Both the position numbers and the translations under genes were made by a program. Of a stretch of DNA of 64,000 nucleotides, positions 1 through 11,115 are shown one piece after another. How positions within the stretch are numbered: the first letter of the stretch is position 1; each line of letters opens with the position of its first letter. This stretch comes from Pseudomonadota bacterium (lineage in GTDB: Bacteria > Pseudomonadota > Gammaproteobacteria > Burkholderiales > Usitatibacteraceae): the NCBI GenBank assembly GCA_029781595.1, contig JAKOWJ010000351.1:19045-83044 (forward strand). Reading direction: 5' to 3'. The notes under the pieces were generated by a model. The model saw only the letters and a list, made by a program, of their open reading frames with translations, did not search any database and had not been told where the DNA came from.

Positions 1-754
1 CCGAGTGGACGATGCGGTCGCCGTGGCCCGGCGGCAGCGCCCCCTCGTGGTCGCCGTGCTCGAGGAAGTGGAACCAGTAGGTGGCCGCGGGCGTGCGGCC
101 CACGAGCGAGCGGTGGCCGTGCAGCACGCCCTTGGGGTAGCCGGTCGTGCCGGAGGTGTAGACGAGGTACGCCGGGTCGTCGGCGGCCGTGTCCTCCGCG
201 GGCGCCCAGGCGTCGATCGCCGCGAGCGCGGGCTCCAGGTCGACGGACTCGGCGCCGGGGAACGACACCACCTCGCCCGGGCCGGAGAGCAGCGCGAAGC
301 GCAGCGAGTCGCGCCCCGCGAGCGAGGCGCCCATCCGGGCCCAGGCCGCCTTGTCGATCACGATGGCCCGGGCGCCGGAGTCGTGGGCGAGGTACTCCAC
401 CTCCTCCGCGGTGAGCAGCGTCGAGGTGGGCACGCTCACGGCGCCGCGCTTCATGGCGCCGAGGAAGGCCGTGGGGTAGTCGATGCCGTTGGGCAGGCGG
501 ATCAGCACGCGCTCGCCGCGGCCGACGCCGAGCCGGCGCAGGAGCTCGGCGAAGCGGCTGGTGCGCGCCGCGAGGCCCGCGTAGGTGATCGAGCTCGTGC
601 CGAGCGCGTCGTCCTCGACGATCATGGCCACGCGGTCCTCGGCGGCCGTGCCCAGGTGCGCGTCCGTGCAGGCCACGCCGATGTTCAGGCGCCCGGGCAG
701 CGACCAGCGCCAGGCGGGGAAGGGCGGGAAGCCCGCGGCCGCGCGCGCCGTCAC
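1..754 (-). CDS. Acyl-CoA synthetase (AMP-forming), 3' part outside window
   Basis: The visible 251 residues are the N-terminal part of an AMP-binding ligase that activates a carboxylic acid to its CoA thioester through an acyl-adenylate. The diagnostic phosphate-binding loop YTSGTTGYPKG begins near residue 199, preceded by a typical N-terminal subdomain. The start is taken as GTG at 754 because it overlaps the TGA of the upstream lyase (GTGA), a sign of translational coupling. The gene runs off the left edge, so the C-terminal lysine domain cannot be seen. Benzoate-CoA ligase-like enzymes share the TSGTTGYPKG style, but the substrate cannot be told from this part. Pairing with a CitE-like lyase suggests a shared CoA-thioester pathway (inference). 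Confidence 0.85.
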   Translation of the reverse strand, partial: MTARAAAGFPPFPAWRWSLPGRLNIGVACTDAHLGTAAEDRVAMIVEDDALGTSSITYAGLAARTSRFAELLRRLGVGRGERVLIRLPNGIDYPTAFLGAMKRGAVSVPTSTLLTAEEVEYLAHDSGARAIVIDKAAWARMGASLAGRDSLRFALLSGPGEVVSFPGAESVDLEPALAAIDAWAPAEDTAADDPAYLVYTSGTTGYPKGVLHGHRSLVGRTPAATYWFHFLEHGDHEGALPPGHGDRIVHS

Positions 755-1890
755 AGGATGACCCCGTACGGCCAGTTCTCGCGCACCACCTGCGCCGGCA
801 GGCGCTTCAGGACGTCCATGGCGAAGTCGGTGTCGGCGGGGGAGAGCGCGTGCAGCGCGTGCGCGCGCAGCAGCGTCTGCAGCGCCTTTCCGAACATCGG
901 CGGGTCGAGCATCTCGCCCTGGAACTTGATCGCCCCGCCCAGGAGGGCGTCGGCCTCGACGGCGGCCTGCAGGATCTCGATCTTGGTGCGGATCTCGGAG
1001 GGCGAGGGCGTGAACGCGACCTTGCAGGGGTGGATGTGCGAGGGGTGGATCACCTGCTTGCCCGACAGGCCCATGGAGGCCTCCTCGCAGGCGTGGCGGT
1101 AGACCACGCGCGACTCCTCGTCGCCGTGCAGGTCCAGCCACCGGCGCACGTCGTCCGGCTCGACGAAGTTCTCGGGCATCGCCGTCTGGCCGATGAGGGT
1201 CTCCACGCCGCCGATCACGCCCTTGCCGGCGATGCGCGCCTCGAAGAGGATGTCGTGCAGGTAGAACTTGAGCTCCTCGGTCCAGTGGCGCGGCGTGATG
1301 TGGATGCCCATCGCCTTGGAGAAGTCGTGGATGCCGAACACCACGTGCTTCACCGTGGCGTACTGCATGAGCTCGGGGGCGATCTTGAGCGACTTCGGGT
1401 GCTCGATGATGGGCTGGATGGTGATGCGGTGGTTCAGCCCCACCAGCACCGCGGACAGGTCGCGGATCTCCGGGGCGCCGTAGGCCTCGCCGGCCTTGGC
1501 GAGCATCACCACGTCGAAGCAGTCGGCCAGCTCGCGCACGAGCGCGAGGTCCTTCTCGTACTCCTCGGTGCGGAACGGGTTGATGCGCACGGCGATCTGC
1601 ACCTCGCGCTTGCGCGGCAGGCGCGGCAGCTCGCGGCGCAGCAGCTCGCGGCTCATCTCCTTCTGCCGGCAGCCGTCCTCGAGGTCGAAGAGCAGCGTGT
1701 GGGCGGCGGTGTGCCAGGCGTGCTTGGTGAAGCGCTGCGCGGCCTGCTCGAGGTCCTCGTAGATGCCCAGCGACGGGGCGTACTTCACCGGCGGGTAGTA
1801 GATCTGGATGCCGGGCCAGTAGTCGCCCAGGATCTCGGGGGCGGCGGGCGCATCGGCCACGGGGCGGGGGACGGGCAGCGGGGCGTTCAT
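751..1890 (-). CDS. HpcH/HpaI aldolase / CitE-like lyase family protein
   Basis: This 379-residue protein belongs to the CitE/malyl-CoA lyase/HpcH superfamily of Mg-dependent C-C lyases acting on acyl-CoA or oxo-acid substrates. FDLEDG at residues 68-73 supplies the typical acidic metal site of this TIM-barrel family, and GKQVIHP at 277-283 is the conserved C-terminal signature. At 379 residues it is longer than CitE (about 290) and resembles the long malyl-CoA-lyase-like subgroup. The ATG at 1890 is clear. It is the first gene of a leftward pair with the acyl-CoA ligase (4-base overlap), and is divergent from acs across a 297-base regulatory gap. The exact substrate is unknown. Confidence 0.85.
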   Translation of the reverse strand: MNAPLPVPRPVADAPAAPEILGDYWPGIQIYYPPVKYAPSLGIYEDLEQAAQRFTKHAWHTAAHTLLFDLEDGCRQKEMSRELLRRELPRLPRKREVQIAVRINPFRTEEYEKDLALVRELADCFDVVMLAKAGEAYGAPEIRDLSAVLVGLNHRITIQPIIEHPKSLKIAPELMQYATVKHVVFGIHDFSKAMGIHITPRHWTEELKFYLHDILFEARIAGKGVIGGVETLIGQTAMPENFVEPDDVRRWLDLHGDEESRVVYRHACEEASMGLSGKQVIHPSHIHPCKVAFTPSPSEIRTKIEILQAAVEADALLGGAIKFQGEMLDPPMFGKALQTLLRAHALHALSPADTDFAMDVLKRLPAQVVRENWPYGVIL

Positions 1891-2006
1891 GGAGTCCTCG
1901 GGGAATCAATGGGTTGCCGAGCCCGCCCGCGGCGGCCCCCGGGGACCGCCGCGCCGGCCCGGGCCGCGACCGACCCACGCTAGCACCCTTGCTGCGGTGC
2001 GTCAAC

Positions 2007-2029
2007 AGTCTTATATAAGATATGAGACT
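2007..2029. promoter_or_regulatory. AT-rich palindrome in divergent promoter region
   Basis: The gap between the lyase gene and acs holds a perfect 12-base palindrome TCTTATATAAGA at 2009-2020, nested in a wider AGTCT/AGACT inverted pair at 2007-2011 and 2025-2029. In a region of about 70 percent GC this AT-rich dyad stands out and probably is an operator for one or both divergent genes. The binding regulator cannot be named from sequence alone. Confidence 0.55.
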
Positions 2030-2043
2030 TAGGGCGATCGTCG

Positions 2044-2053
2044 GGGTTTTCCC
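2044..2053 (+). promoter_or_regulatory. Candidate CrbR-type site upstream of acs
   Basis: GGGTTTTCCC lies 134 bases before the acs start. Nine of its ten bases match GGGTTATCCC at 10987-10996, 119 bases before the DUF4212-actP pair. Both targets are known CrbS/R regulon members in other proteobacteria, so a shared activator site is plausible; this is inference from two copies. Confidence 0.4.
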
Positions 2054-2187
2054 GGGGGGCGCGGGTGGGCGCGGCGGGGTCGCTGTGCTATAAGAATCCG
2101 GGGTCCGGCGCAACGCCGGGACCACGCCAAGAAGAGGCCCCGCAGGGGCCGAACCGCCCGCACCGCAAACCGAGGAGGAGTTCCCGA

Positions 2188-4161
<1,974 letters not shown>

Positions 4162-4228
4162 CGGACGGCGCGGGGCGCGGCGGGGCGGGCGGGCCCGCCC
4201 CGGGCGCGCCCGCGCCCCCCCGGCAACC

Positions 4229-6880
4229 ATGACCGACAGGAAGCCCCCGCCGCTCGTCGCCTCCGCCACCGCGGACGTGCTGCGCCGGCACGCCCCGTTC
4301 GACGCGATGGGCGAGGACGACCTCGCCTTCCTCGCCTCGGGCCTGAAGCTGCGCTACTTCGCGAAGGACGCGGTCATCCTCTCGCCGCAGGACGGGCGCG
4401 TGAGGACGCTCTTCATCATCCAGCGCGGGGCGGTGCAGGCCGACGAGCCTTCCAAGGTCTCGCTCAACGCGCTGGCGGGCACGCTCACCGACGGGGAGGT
4501 CTTTCCCGTGGGCGCGCTCATCGCCCAGCGGCCGACGACCCTGCGCTACAAGGCGCTCAAGGACACCTTCTGCTACGAGATGGACGAGGCGCACTTCGCC
4601 GCGGCGATGGCGAGGAGCCCGGAATTCCATGCCTTCTGCACGAAGCGGCTGGCGGCCCTGCTCGCCTCGTCCCGCCGCGGCACCCGCGAGGCGTACTCGA
4701 GCCGGGCGGCCGCCGAGCTCACCATGTCCTCGCCGCTGCGCAACGCGCTTCGCCACTCGCCGGTGACGCTGCCGGAGTCGGCGAGCGTGCGCCAGGTGCT
4801 GGAGCTGATGCAGGCGCGGCGCATCGGCTCCATCGTCCTCACGGGCGACCGCGGGCGCCCCACGGGCATCTTCACGCAGACCGACGTGCTCAACCGCGTG
4901 GCCCTCGCCGGCCAGCCGCTGGACCGGCCCGTGGCCGAGGTCATGACGCGCGAGCCCGCGCGCCTCGAGGCCACCAGCGCGGAGTCCGAAGCCGCGCACC
5001 TCATGGCCCGGCGGGGCTTCCGGCACGTGATGGTGATGGACGGCGAAGCCATGCTGGGGGTCATCTCGGAGCGCGACCTGTTCGGCCTGCAGCGCCTGTC
5101 GCTGCAAGGCCTGCGCAAGGACATCGGCAGCGCGGACGGCGTGGAGGCGCTCGCGTTCGCGGCGCGGGAGGTCCGGGAGCTCGGCACGGCGATGCTGGCC
5201 CAGGGCGTCGCGGCCGAGCAGCTCACGCAGTTCGTCTCGGCGCTCAACGACGCCGTGACCGGGCGGGCCATCGAGCTCGCGCTGCGCCACCACGACGTGG
5301 CCGACATCGGCTTCTGCTGGATGGGGCTGGGGAGCGAGGGCCGCAACGAGCAGACGCTCGCCACGGACCAGGACAACGCGATCATCTTCCCCGACGGGCC
5401 GGGGGTCGACCGCGCGGCGCTTCGCCGGCGGCTGCTGCCGTTCGCGGACGAGGTGAACCGCACGCTGGACGCCTGCGGCTTCCCGCTGTGCAAGGGCGAC
5501 ATCATGGCGCGCAACCCGGCGTGGTGCCTCGGCCTGAACGAGTGGATCTCGCGCTTCGGCGACTGGATCGAGAACCACGATCCCCAGGCGCTGCTCAACG
5601 CGACCATCTTCTTCGACTTCCGGCCCCTGCGCGGCGACGAGGCCCTCGTCGCGAGGCTGCGCGAGTTCCTGCTCTCGTCGGTGAAGGACCGGCCCGTGTT
5701 CCTGCGCCAGATGGCGGCCAACGCGATCCTCACCCGGCCGCCGCTGGGCCTGTTCGGCGACATCGTCGTGGACGGCGGGGAGGGCGGCACCATCGACCTC
5801 AAGAAGCAGGCCGCGCGCGTCTTCGTGGACTGCGCGCGGATCATGGCGCTGGGCGCCGGCGTGCCCGCGGTTTCCACGGCCGAGCGCCTGCGCGCCGCGG
5901 GACCGCGCTCGCGCATGAGCGAGGACGACGTCGGCACGGCGGTGGACGCCTTCCAGTTCATCCAGATGCTGCGGCTGCGGGCGCAGGACAGCCTGGAGCG
6001 CGGCGCGGGCGCCTCCGAGCCCAATCGCCTGGACCCCGACACCCTCAACAGCCTGGACCGGCGGATCCTGCGCGAGGCGCTGCGCCAGGCGCGCAAGCTG
6101 CAGACCAAGATCGCCCTCGAATCCCCGCTCTGCGGCCGCCGTGTCGCCGTTCGGGCCCTTCCGGCGCCCGGGCGCCCGACTCGACCCGGAGCTCGCCGGG
6201 CGCGTCGAGCGCTGGCGGCGGCTGCCCGAGTTCGACGAGCACCGGCCGGCGGCCGCCGGGCGCTGGGTGGTGGTGGACGTGGAGTCCAGCGGCCTGGACC
6301 CCCAGCGCGACGAGCTGATCGCCGTGGGCGCGCTGGGAGTCACCGACGGGCGCATCGGCCTGGCGGACGCCTTCGAGGCCGTGCTGCGGCAGGCCGCGCC
6401 GAGCGCGGACCGCAACATCGAGATCCACGGCATCGGCGGCGCCGAGCAGACCGGCGGCGAGGACCCGCCGGGCGCGCTCGCCGACTTCCTCGACTTCGTG
6501 GGCAAGGACCCGCTCGTGGCCTTCCACGCGCCGTTCGACTCGATGCTGCTGCGCCGCGCCATCGACCGGCACCTGGGCCTCGCCTTCCATCGGCCCTGGG
6601 TGGACCTGGCCGACATCGCGCCCCTGGTGTGGCCCAAGTACGCAAGCCGGCTCTCGGGCCTGGACGACTGGCTCGAGGCCTTCGCGATCCCCGTGGCGCA
6701 GCGCCACCGGGCCATCGCCGACTGCCTCGCCACGGCGCAGCTGCTGGCGGTGATCCTGCCCCACGCCGCGGAGATCGGCGCGGCCACGGCGGGGCGGCTC
6801 GTCCGGGCCTCCGGCTCGGACCGGTGGCTCGCCTGAGGCGGCCGCCGATTGACAACGCGACCCGGCGAGTCCTCTACTAG
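4229..6880 (+). CDS. cNMP-binding/CBS/DUF294 nucleotidyltransferase-like protein, stop apparently lost
   Basis: Residues 1-135 form a cyclic-nucleotide-binding-like domain, 155-295 a CBS pair, about 330-460 a nucleotidyltransferase-like DUF294 domain (GLGSEGRNEQ...DQDN near 367-381), and 480-630 a DUF294_C substrate-binding domain. Such proteins accompany acetate symporter and sensor-kinase genes in many betaproteobacteria; their reaction is unknown, and GlnD/GlnE-like roles have been suggested. Relatives end shortly after the ARKLQ..AL motif. Here the matching place, 6131-6133, is TGC where TGA would be expected, and the frame stays open to 6880, reading over the downstream exonuclease gene in another frame with low-complexity Arg/Ala/Gly sequence. 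The functional protein probably ends near 6130; the extension is probably a stop-loss mutation or a base error. Confidence 0.8.
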   Translation: MTDRKPPPLVASATADVLRRHAPFDAMGEDDLAFLASGLKLRYFAKDAVILSPQDGRVRTLFIIQRGAVQADEPSKVSLNALAGTLTDGEVFPVGALIAQRPTTLRYKALKDTFCYEMDEAHFAAAMARSPEFHAFCTKRLAALLASSRRGTREAYSSRAAAELTMSSPLRNALRHSPVTLPESASVRQVLELMQARRIGSIVLTGDRGRPTGIFTQTDVLNRVALAGQPLDRPVAEVMTREPARLEATSAESEAAHLMARRGFRHVMVMDGEAMLGVISERDLFGLQRLSLQGLRKDIGSADGVEALAFAAREVRELGTAMLAQGVAAEQLTQFVSALNDAVTGRAIELALRHHDVADIGFCWMGLGSEGRNEQTLATDQDNAIIFPDGPGVDRAALRRRLLPFADEVNRTLDACGFPLCKGDIMARNPAWCLGLNEWISRFGDWIENHDPQALLNATIFFDFRPLRGDEALVARLREFLLSSVKDRPVFLRQMAANAILTRPPLGLFGDIVVDGGEGGTIDLKKQAARVFVDCARIMALGAGVPAVSTAERLRAAGPRSRMSEDDVGTAVDAFQFIQMLRLRAQDSLERGAGASEPNRLDPDTLNSLDRRILREALRQARKLQTKIALESPLCGRRVAVRALPAPGRPTRPGARRARRALAAAARVRRAPAGGRRALGGGGRGVQRPGPPARRADRRGRAGSHRRAHRPGGRLRGRAAAGRAERGPQHRDPRHRRRRADRRRGPAGRARRLPRLRGQGPARGLPRAVRLDAAAPRHRPAPGPRLPSALGGPGRHRAPGVAQVRKPALGPGRLARGLRDPRGAAPPGHRRLPRHGAAAGGDPAPRRGDRRGHGGAARPGLRLGPVARLRRPPIDNATRRVLY
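6141..6836 (+). CDS. DnaQ-like 3'-5' exonuclease
   Basis: This 231-residue DEDDh-family exonuclease resembles the epsilon proofreading subunit of DNA polymerase III but is encoded in a metabolic operon. The Exo I motif is VDVESSG (D46, E48), Exo II is FHAPFDSMLL, and Exo III is HRAIADC with the general-base histidine and last metal aspartate. The start is GTG 6141, eight bases after the place where the preceding DUF294 gene should stop. Linkage of a DnaQ-like protein to DUF294/CBS proteins and acetate genes recurs in betaproteobacteria; whether it acts on DNA, RNA or small nucleotides there is not known. Confidence 0.85.
   Translation: MSPFGPFRRPGARLDPELAGRVERWRRLPEFDEHRPAAAGRWVVVDVESSGLDPQRDELIAVGALGVTDGRIGLADAFEAVLRQAAPSADRNIEIHGIGGAEQTGGEDPPGALADFLDFVGKDPLVAFHAPFDSMLLRRAIDRHLGLAFHRPWVDLADIAPLVWPKYASRLSGLDDWLEAFAIPVAQRHRAIADCLATAQLLAVILPHAAEIGAATAGRLVRASGSDRWLA
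6849..6878 (+). promoter_or_regulatory. Putative sigma-70 promoter for symporter-kinase operon
   Basis: A consensus TTGACA at 6849-6854 is followed after 18 bases by TCTACT at 6873-6878 (4 of 6 matches to TATAAT). Transcription would begin near 6885, about 35 bases before the ATG of the small membrane protein. It lies over the end of the extended DUF294 reading frame. Confidence 0.45.
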
Positions 6881-6919
6881 TGCCGCTCGCGGGGCACGCA
6901 CCCCGCGCCGGATGGATCC

Positions 6920-7117
6920 ATGAGGAAGCCCAGCCTTCGCGCCTACCGCATCATCGCCCTGTTCCTGCTGGGGTGCCTGCTGTTCAACTACCCCTTCCTC
7001 GCGCTCTTCAACGTGGGCGCCACGGCGGCGGGCGTGCCGGTGCTCTACGTGTACCTCTTCTCGGCCTGGGGCTTCGTGATCGCGGCCGCGGCGGTGCTGG
7101 TCGAGGGCGGCGGCTAG
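6920..7117 (+). CDS. Small two-helix membrane protein
   Basis: This 65-residue protein has two predicted membrane helices (residues about 9-32 and 37-60) joined by a short glycine/valine turn, and no signal for processing. It lies 9 bases before the symporter-histidine kinase gene and is presumably co-expressed with it. Small membrane partners of this kind are common beside SSS-family genes (compare the DUF4212 partner of actP at 11116), so it may assist assembly or function of the sensor transporter (inference). The family is not one I recognise by name. Confidence 0.7.
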   Translation: MRKPSLRAYRIIALFLLGCLLFNYPFLALFNVGATAAGVPVLYVYLFSAWGFVIAAAAVLVEGGG

Positions 7118-7126
7118 GCGGCCACG

Positions 7127-9880
7127 GTGCTCGAAGGCTGGGTCATCGTCGCCGCGTCGTTCGCCTACATCGGCGTCCTGTTCGCGGTCGCGTGGTTCGC
7201 GGACCGCCGCGCGGCCGAGGGGCGCTCGATCATCCGCAACGCCTGGGTCTACAGCCTGTCGCTCGCGGTCTACGCCACGGCGTGGACCTTCTACGGCAGC
7301 GTGGGCCGCGCGGCGACCGACGGCGTGGGGTTCCTGCCCATCTACCTCGGTCCCACGCTGATGATGCTGCTGGGCTGGTTCGTCATCCGCAAGATGGTGC
7401 GCATCGTGCGGCTGAACCGCATCACCTCGCTCGCGGACTTCCTGGCCTCGCGCTACGGCAAGAGCGCGCTGGTGGGCGCGCTGGTCACGGTGATCGCCGT
7501 GATCGGGATCCTGCCGTACATCTCGCTGCAGCTGAAGGCCGTGTCCACCAGCTTCCAGATCCTCCTGGGCTATCCCGAGATCGTGATGCCGCCGCGCGCG
7601 GGCACGCTCGTGGCGATGCAGGACACCGCGTTCTACGTCGCGCTCCTCATGGCCCTGTTCGCCATCGTCTTCGGCACCCGGAGCCTGGACGCGGCCGAGC
7701 GCCACGAGGGCCTGGTGGCGGCGATCGCCTTCGAGTCGATCGTCAAGCTCGTCGCGTTCCTCGCACTGGGCGTCTTCGTGGCCTACGGGATGTACGACGG
7801 GCTGGGCGACGTCTTCGCGCGCGCCGCGCAGCGGCCGGACCTGGACGTGCTCATGGCGCCGCTGGAGGGCGCGGCGGGCAGCTACGCCACCTGGGTGTGG
7901 CTCACGGTCCTGTCCATGATCGCGATCGTGCTGCTGCCGCGCCAGTTCCAGATGGCCGTCATCGAGAACACGGACGAGCGCCACCTGCGGCGCGCGGCCT
8001 GGCTCTTCCCGCTCTACATGCTGGCGATCAACGCGTTCGTGCTGCCGATCGCCTTCGGGGGGCTGCTGCACTTCCCGGAGGGCAACGTGGACGCGGACAC
8101 GTTCGTGCTCACGCTGCCGATGACGCAGAAGGTGGAGTGGCTGGCGCTGCTCGTCTTCGTCGGCGGCCTGTCGGCGGCCACCGGCATGGTCATCGTGGAG
8201 ACGATCGCGCTCTCGACGATGGTGTGCAACGACCTGGTGATGCCGGTGCTGCTGCGCATCCGGGCGCTGCGGCTCACCGAGCGGCGCGACCTCTCCAGCC
8301 TGGTGCTCGACATCCGCCGCGCCGCGATCCTCGCCCTGCTCCTGGGCGGGTACTGCTACTACCTGCTGGCGGGAGAGGCGTACGCGCTCGTCTCCATCGG
8401 CCTCATCTCCTTCGCGGCCGTGGCGCAGTTCGCGCCCGCGATCATCGGCGGCCTGTACTGGCGCGGCGGCACTCGCGCCGGGGCCCTGGCCGGGCTCAGC
8501 GCCGGCTTCGCCGTGTGGACCTATACCCTGCTGCTGCCGGCCTTCGCCAAGTCCGACTGGGTCGGCGCCGAGCTCATCGAGCACGGGCCCTGGGGCATCG
8601 GGCTGCTCCGGCCCACCGAGCTCTTCGGCCTGTCGGGGCTGGACCAGATCACGCACGCGATGATCTGGAGCATGATCGCCAACGTGGGCGCCTACGTGGC
8701 GGCCTCGCTCGCCCGCCGGCAGAGCGCCGCCGAGCACGTGCAGGCCACGCTCTTCGTGGACGTGTTCCAGCAGACGGGCGAGCCGGGCTCGTCGTGGCGG
8801 GCGGCGACGTCGGCGGCGGCGCTGCAGGCGCTCGTGGGCCGCTTCCTGGGCCCGGCCCGGGCGGCGGAGATCTTCGCCGCCCACGCGCGGGGGCGGGGCG
8901 TGAAGAGCGTGGACGAGCTCGAGGGCGACCGGGACCTCGTGCGGTTCGCCGAGCTGCAGCTCGCCGGCTCGATCGGCTCGGCCTCGGCGCGCACGATGGT
9001 GGCCACCGTGGCCCAGGAGGAGCCCCTCGGGCTGGAGGAGGTGATGACCATCATCGACGAGGCCTCCCAGGTCATCGCCCACAGCCACCGCCTGGAGGAG
9101 AAGAGCCGGGCCCTGGAGGCGGCCACGCAGGAGCTCAAGGCCGCCAACGAGCGCCTGAAGGAGCTCGACCGGCTCAAGGACGACTTCATCTCCACCGTCA
9201 CGCACGAGCTGCGCACGCCGCTCACGTCGATCCGCGCCTTCTCCGAGATCCTGCACGACAACCCCGACCTCGACCCGGCCGAGCGGCAGCGCTTCCTGGG
9301 CCTGGTGATCAAGGAGTCCGAGCGGCTCACGCGCCTCATCAACCAGGTGCTCGACCTCGCCAAGATCGAGTCCGGCCTCGCCGAATGGCTCACGGCCGAG
9401 ATCGACGTGCGCGAGATCGTCCTGGAGGCCATCAACGCGACGAGCCCGATCTTCCGCTCCCGGGGCGTGCAGGTGCAGACGCTGGCCGCCGAATCGGTGC
9501 CGCCGGTGGTCGCGGACCGCGACCGGCTGCTGCAGGTGCTGCTGAACCTCCTGTCGAACGCGGCGAAGTTCTGCACCCCCGGCAAGGGGCGCGTGCAGGT
9601 GCGGCTCGCGGTGGCCGGCGACCGGATCCGGGTGGACGTGGAGGACAACGGCGTGGGCATCAGCCCGGAGAACCAGGCCCTCATCTTCGAGAAGTTCCGC
9701 CAGGTGGGCGACACGATGACCGAGAAGCCCTCGGGCACGGGCCTGGGCCTGGCGATCTGCCGGCGCATCGTGGGCCACTTCGGCGGCCGGCTCTGGGTGG
9801 AGAGCGAGCCCGGCCGCGGGTCGGTCTTCTCGTTCGAGCTGCCGGCGGCCGCGGCCGGCCGCCTCGTGGCCAACGCCTGA
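7127..9880 (+). CDS. crbS: Sodium/solute symporter-sensor histidine kinase (CrbS/CbrA type)
   Basis: This 917-residue protein fuses an SSS-family transporter (residues 1 to about 510, 13 or so membrane helices) to a STAC-like linker (about 525-600), a coiled coil, a HisKA domain with phospho-acceptor H693 in VTHELRTPL, and a HATPase domain with N box LLNLLSNAAKF, G1 DNGVGI and G2 GTGLGLAI. In Vibrio and Pseudomonas, CrbS of this architecture senses acetate-related conditions and, with CrbR, activates acs and actP. Both targets lie on either side here, supporting CrbS rather than CbrA or PutP-like kinases. GTG 7127 is the start, 9 bases after the small membrane protein. The gene symbol is by analogy. 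Confidence 0.88.
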   Translation: MLEGWVIVAASFAYIGVLFAVAWFADRRAAEGRSIIRNAWVYSLSLAVYATAWTFYGSVGRAATDGVGFLPIYLGPTLMMLLGWFVIRKMVRIVRLNRITSLADFLASRYGKSALVGALVTVIAVIGILPYISLQLKAVSTSFQILLGYPEIVMPPRAGTLVAMQDTAFYVALLMALFAIVFGTRSLDAAERHEGLVAAIAFESIVKLVAFLALGVFVAYGMYDGLGDVFARAAQRPDLDVLMAPLEGAAGSYATWVWLTVLSMIAIVLLPRQFQMAVIENTDERHLRRAAWLFPLYMLAINAFVLPIAFGGLLHFPEGNVDADTFVLTLPMTQKVEWLALLVFVGGLSAATGMVIVETIALSTMVCNDLVMPVLLRIRALRLTERRDLSSLVLDIRRAAILALLLGGYCYYLLAGEAYALVSIGLISFAAVAQFAPAIIGGLYWRGGTRAGALAGLSAGFAVWTYTLLLPAFAKSDWVGAELIEHGPWGIGLLRPTELFGLSGLDQITHAMIWSMIANVGAYVAASLARRQSAAEHVQATLFVDVFQQTGEPGSSWRAATSAAALQALVGRFLGPARAAEIFAAHARGRGVKSVDELEGDRDLVRFAELQLAGSIGSASARTMVATVAQEEPLGLEEVMTIIDEASQVIAHSHRLEEKSRALEAATQELKAANERLKELDRLKDDFISTVTHELRTPLTSIRAFSEILHDNPDLDPAERQRFLGLVIKESERLTRLINQVLDLAKIESGLAEWLTAEIDVREIVLEAINATSPIFRSRGVQVQTLAAESVPPVVADRDRLLQVLLNLLSNAAKFCTPGKGRVQVRLAVAGDRIRVDVEDNGVGISPENQALIFEKFRQVGDTMTEKPSGTGLGLAICRRIVGHFGGRLWVESEPGRGSVFSFELPAAAAGRLVANA

Positions 9881-9890
9881 GGCGCCGCCC

Positions 9891-10300
<410 letters not shown>

Positions 10301-10304
<4 letters not shown>

Positions 10305-10987
10305 ACGTCACGCCCCCGGCCGACGCGCCGGCCGACGCCGAGCCTACCGTCTTCGTGATCGACGACGACGAGTCGATCCGCGAGCTCCTCACGTGGCTCA
10401 TGCGCCGCAACGGCATCCGGGCGGAGGCGTTCCCGAACGCGAGGAGCTTCCTCAAGTCCTACCGGCCCGGCGCGCCGGGCTGCCTCGTCCTGGACCTCTA
10501 CCTGCCCGGCATGAGCGGGCTGGACCTGCAGCGCTACCTGAAGGAGACGGGCGTGGAGATGCCGGTCATCTTCCTGTCGGGCCGGGCGGACGTGCCCAAG
10601 GCGGTCCTGGCGGTGAAGAGCGGGGCCATCGACTTCATCGAGAAGCCCTTCGACTACCGGCGGATCGTGGACCTGGTGCGGGAGTGCCTGAAGCGGGATG
10701 CCGACTCCCGGGCCGACCGGGAGCAGGCGCGCGCGCGCGCGCGGCGGCTCGCCACCCTCACGCAGCGGGAGCGGGAGGTCCTGGAGCAGGTGATCGCGGG
10801 CAAGGTGAACCGGGTGATCGCCGAGGAGATGGAGATCTCGATCAAGACCGTGGAGGCGCACCGTGCCCGGATCATGGAGAAGCTGGAGGTCGACTCGGTG
10901 GCCGAGCTGGTCCAGGCGACCCTGGGCGCCCGCCCCCCGGACCGGGCCGGCGGCGCGGGCGGGACGGGGGGGCCGCTCCCCGGGTAG
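10301..10987 (+). CDS. crbR: FixJ/LuxR-family response regulator (CrbR type)
   Basis: This 228-residue protein has a receiver domain (residues 15-130, phospho-acceptor D65 in LVLDLYLPGMSG) and a C-terminal LuxR-type helix-turn-helix (about 148-205, LTQREREVL...KTVEAHRARIMEKL). CrbR of this family activates acs and actP in response to CrbS. GTG 10301 overlaps the stop of the upstream receiver gene by four bases, showing translational coupling of kinase, receiver and regulator. The tail after residue 208 is rich in Gly and Pro and likely disordered. A GGGTTWTCCC sequence beginning at its own stop codon and one before acs are candidate binding sites. Confidence 0.87.
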
Positions 10988-10998
10988 GGTTATCCCTA
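10985..10998 (+). promoter_or_regulatory. TAGGG-TTAT-CCCTA inverted repeat before DUF4212-actP
   Basis: A perfect 5-base inverted repeat with a 4-base centre begins on the stop codon of the crbR-type gene and ends 117 bases before the DUF4212 start. Its core GGGTTATCCC is nearly the same as GGGTTTTCCC before acs. It is a good candidate activator site for the CrbR-type regulator; the short loop could also form a weak hairpin. Confidence 0.45.
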
Positions 10999-11115
10999 AT
11001 TGCCCGGCGCGGCCCGCCGGCCTAGCATCCGCTCGTTCCGACCGGGTGGCGCGGCAAGGCGGCGCGTGCACGGCCCCCGGAGAAAGTCCCAATACAACGA
11101 GGAGGAGGAGAGAAG

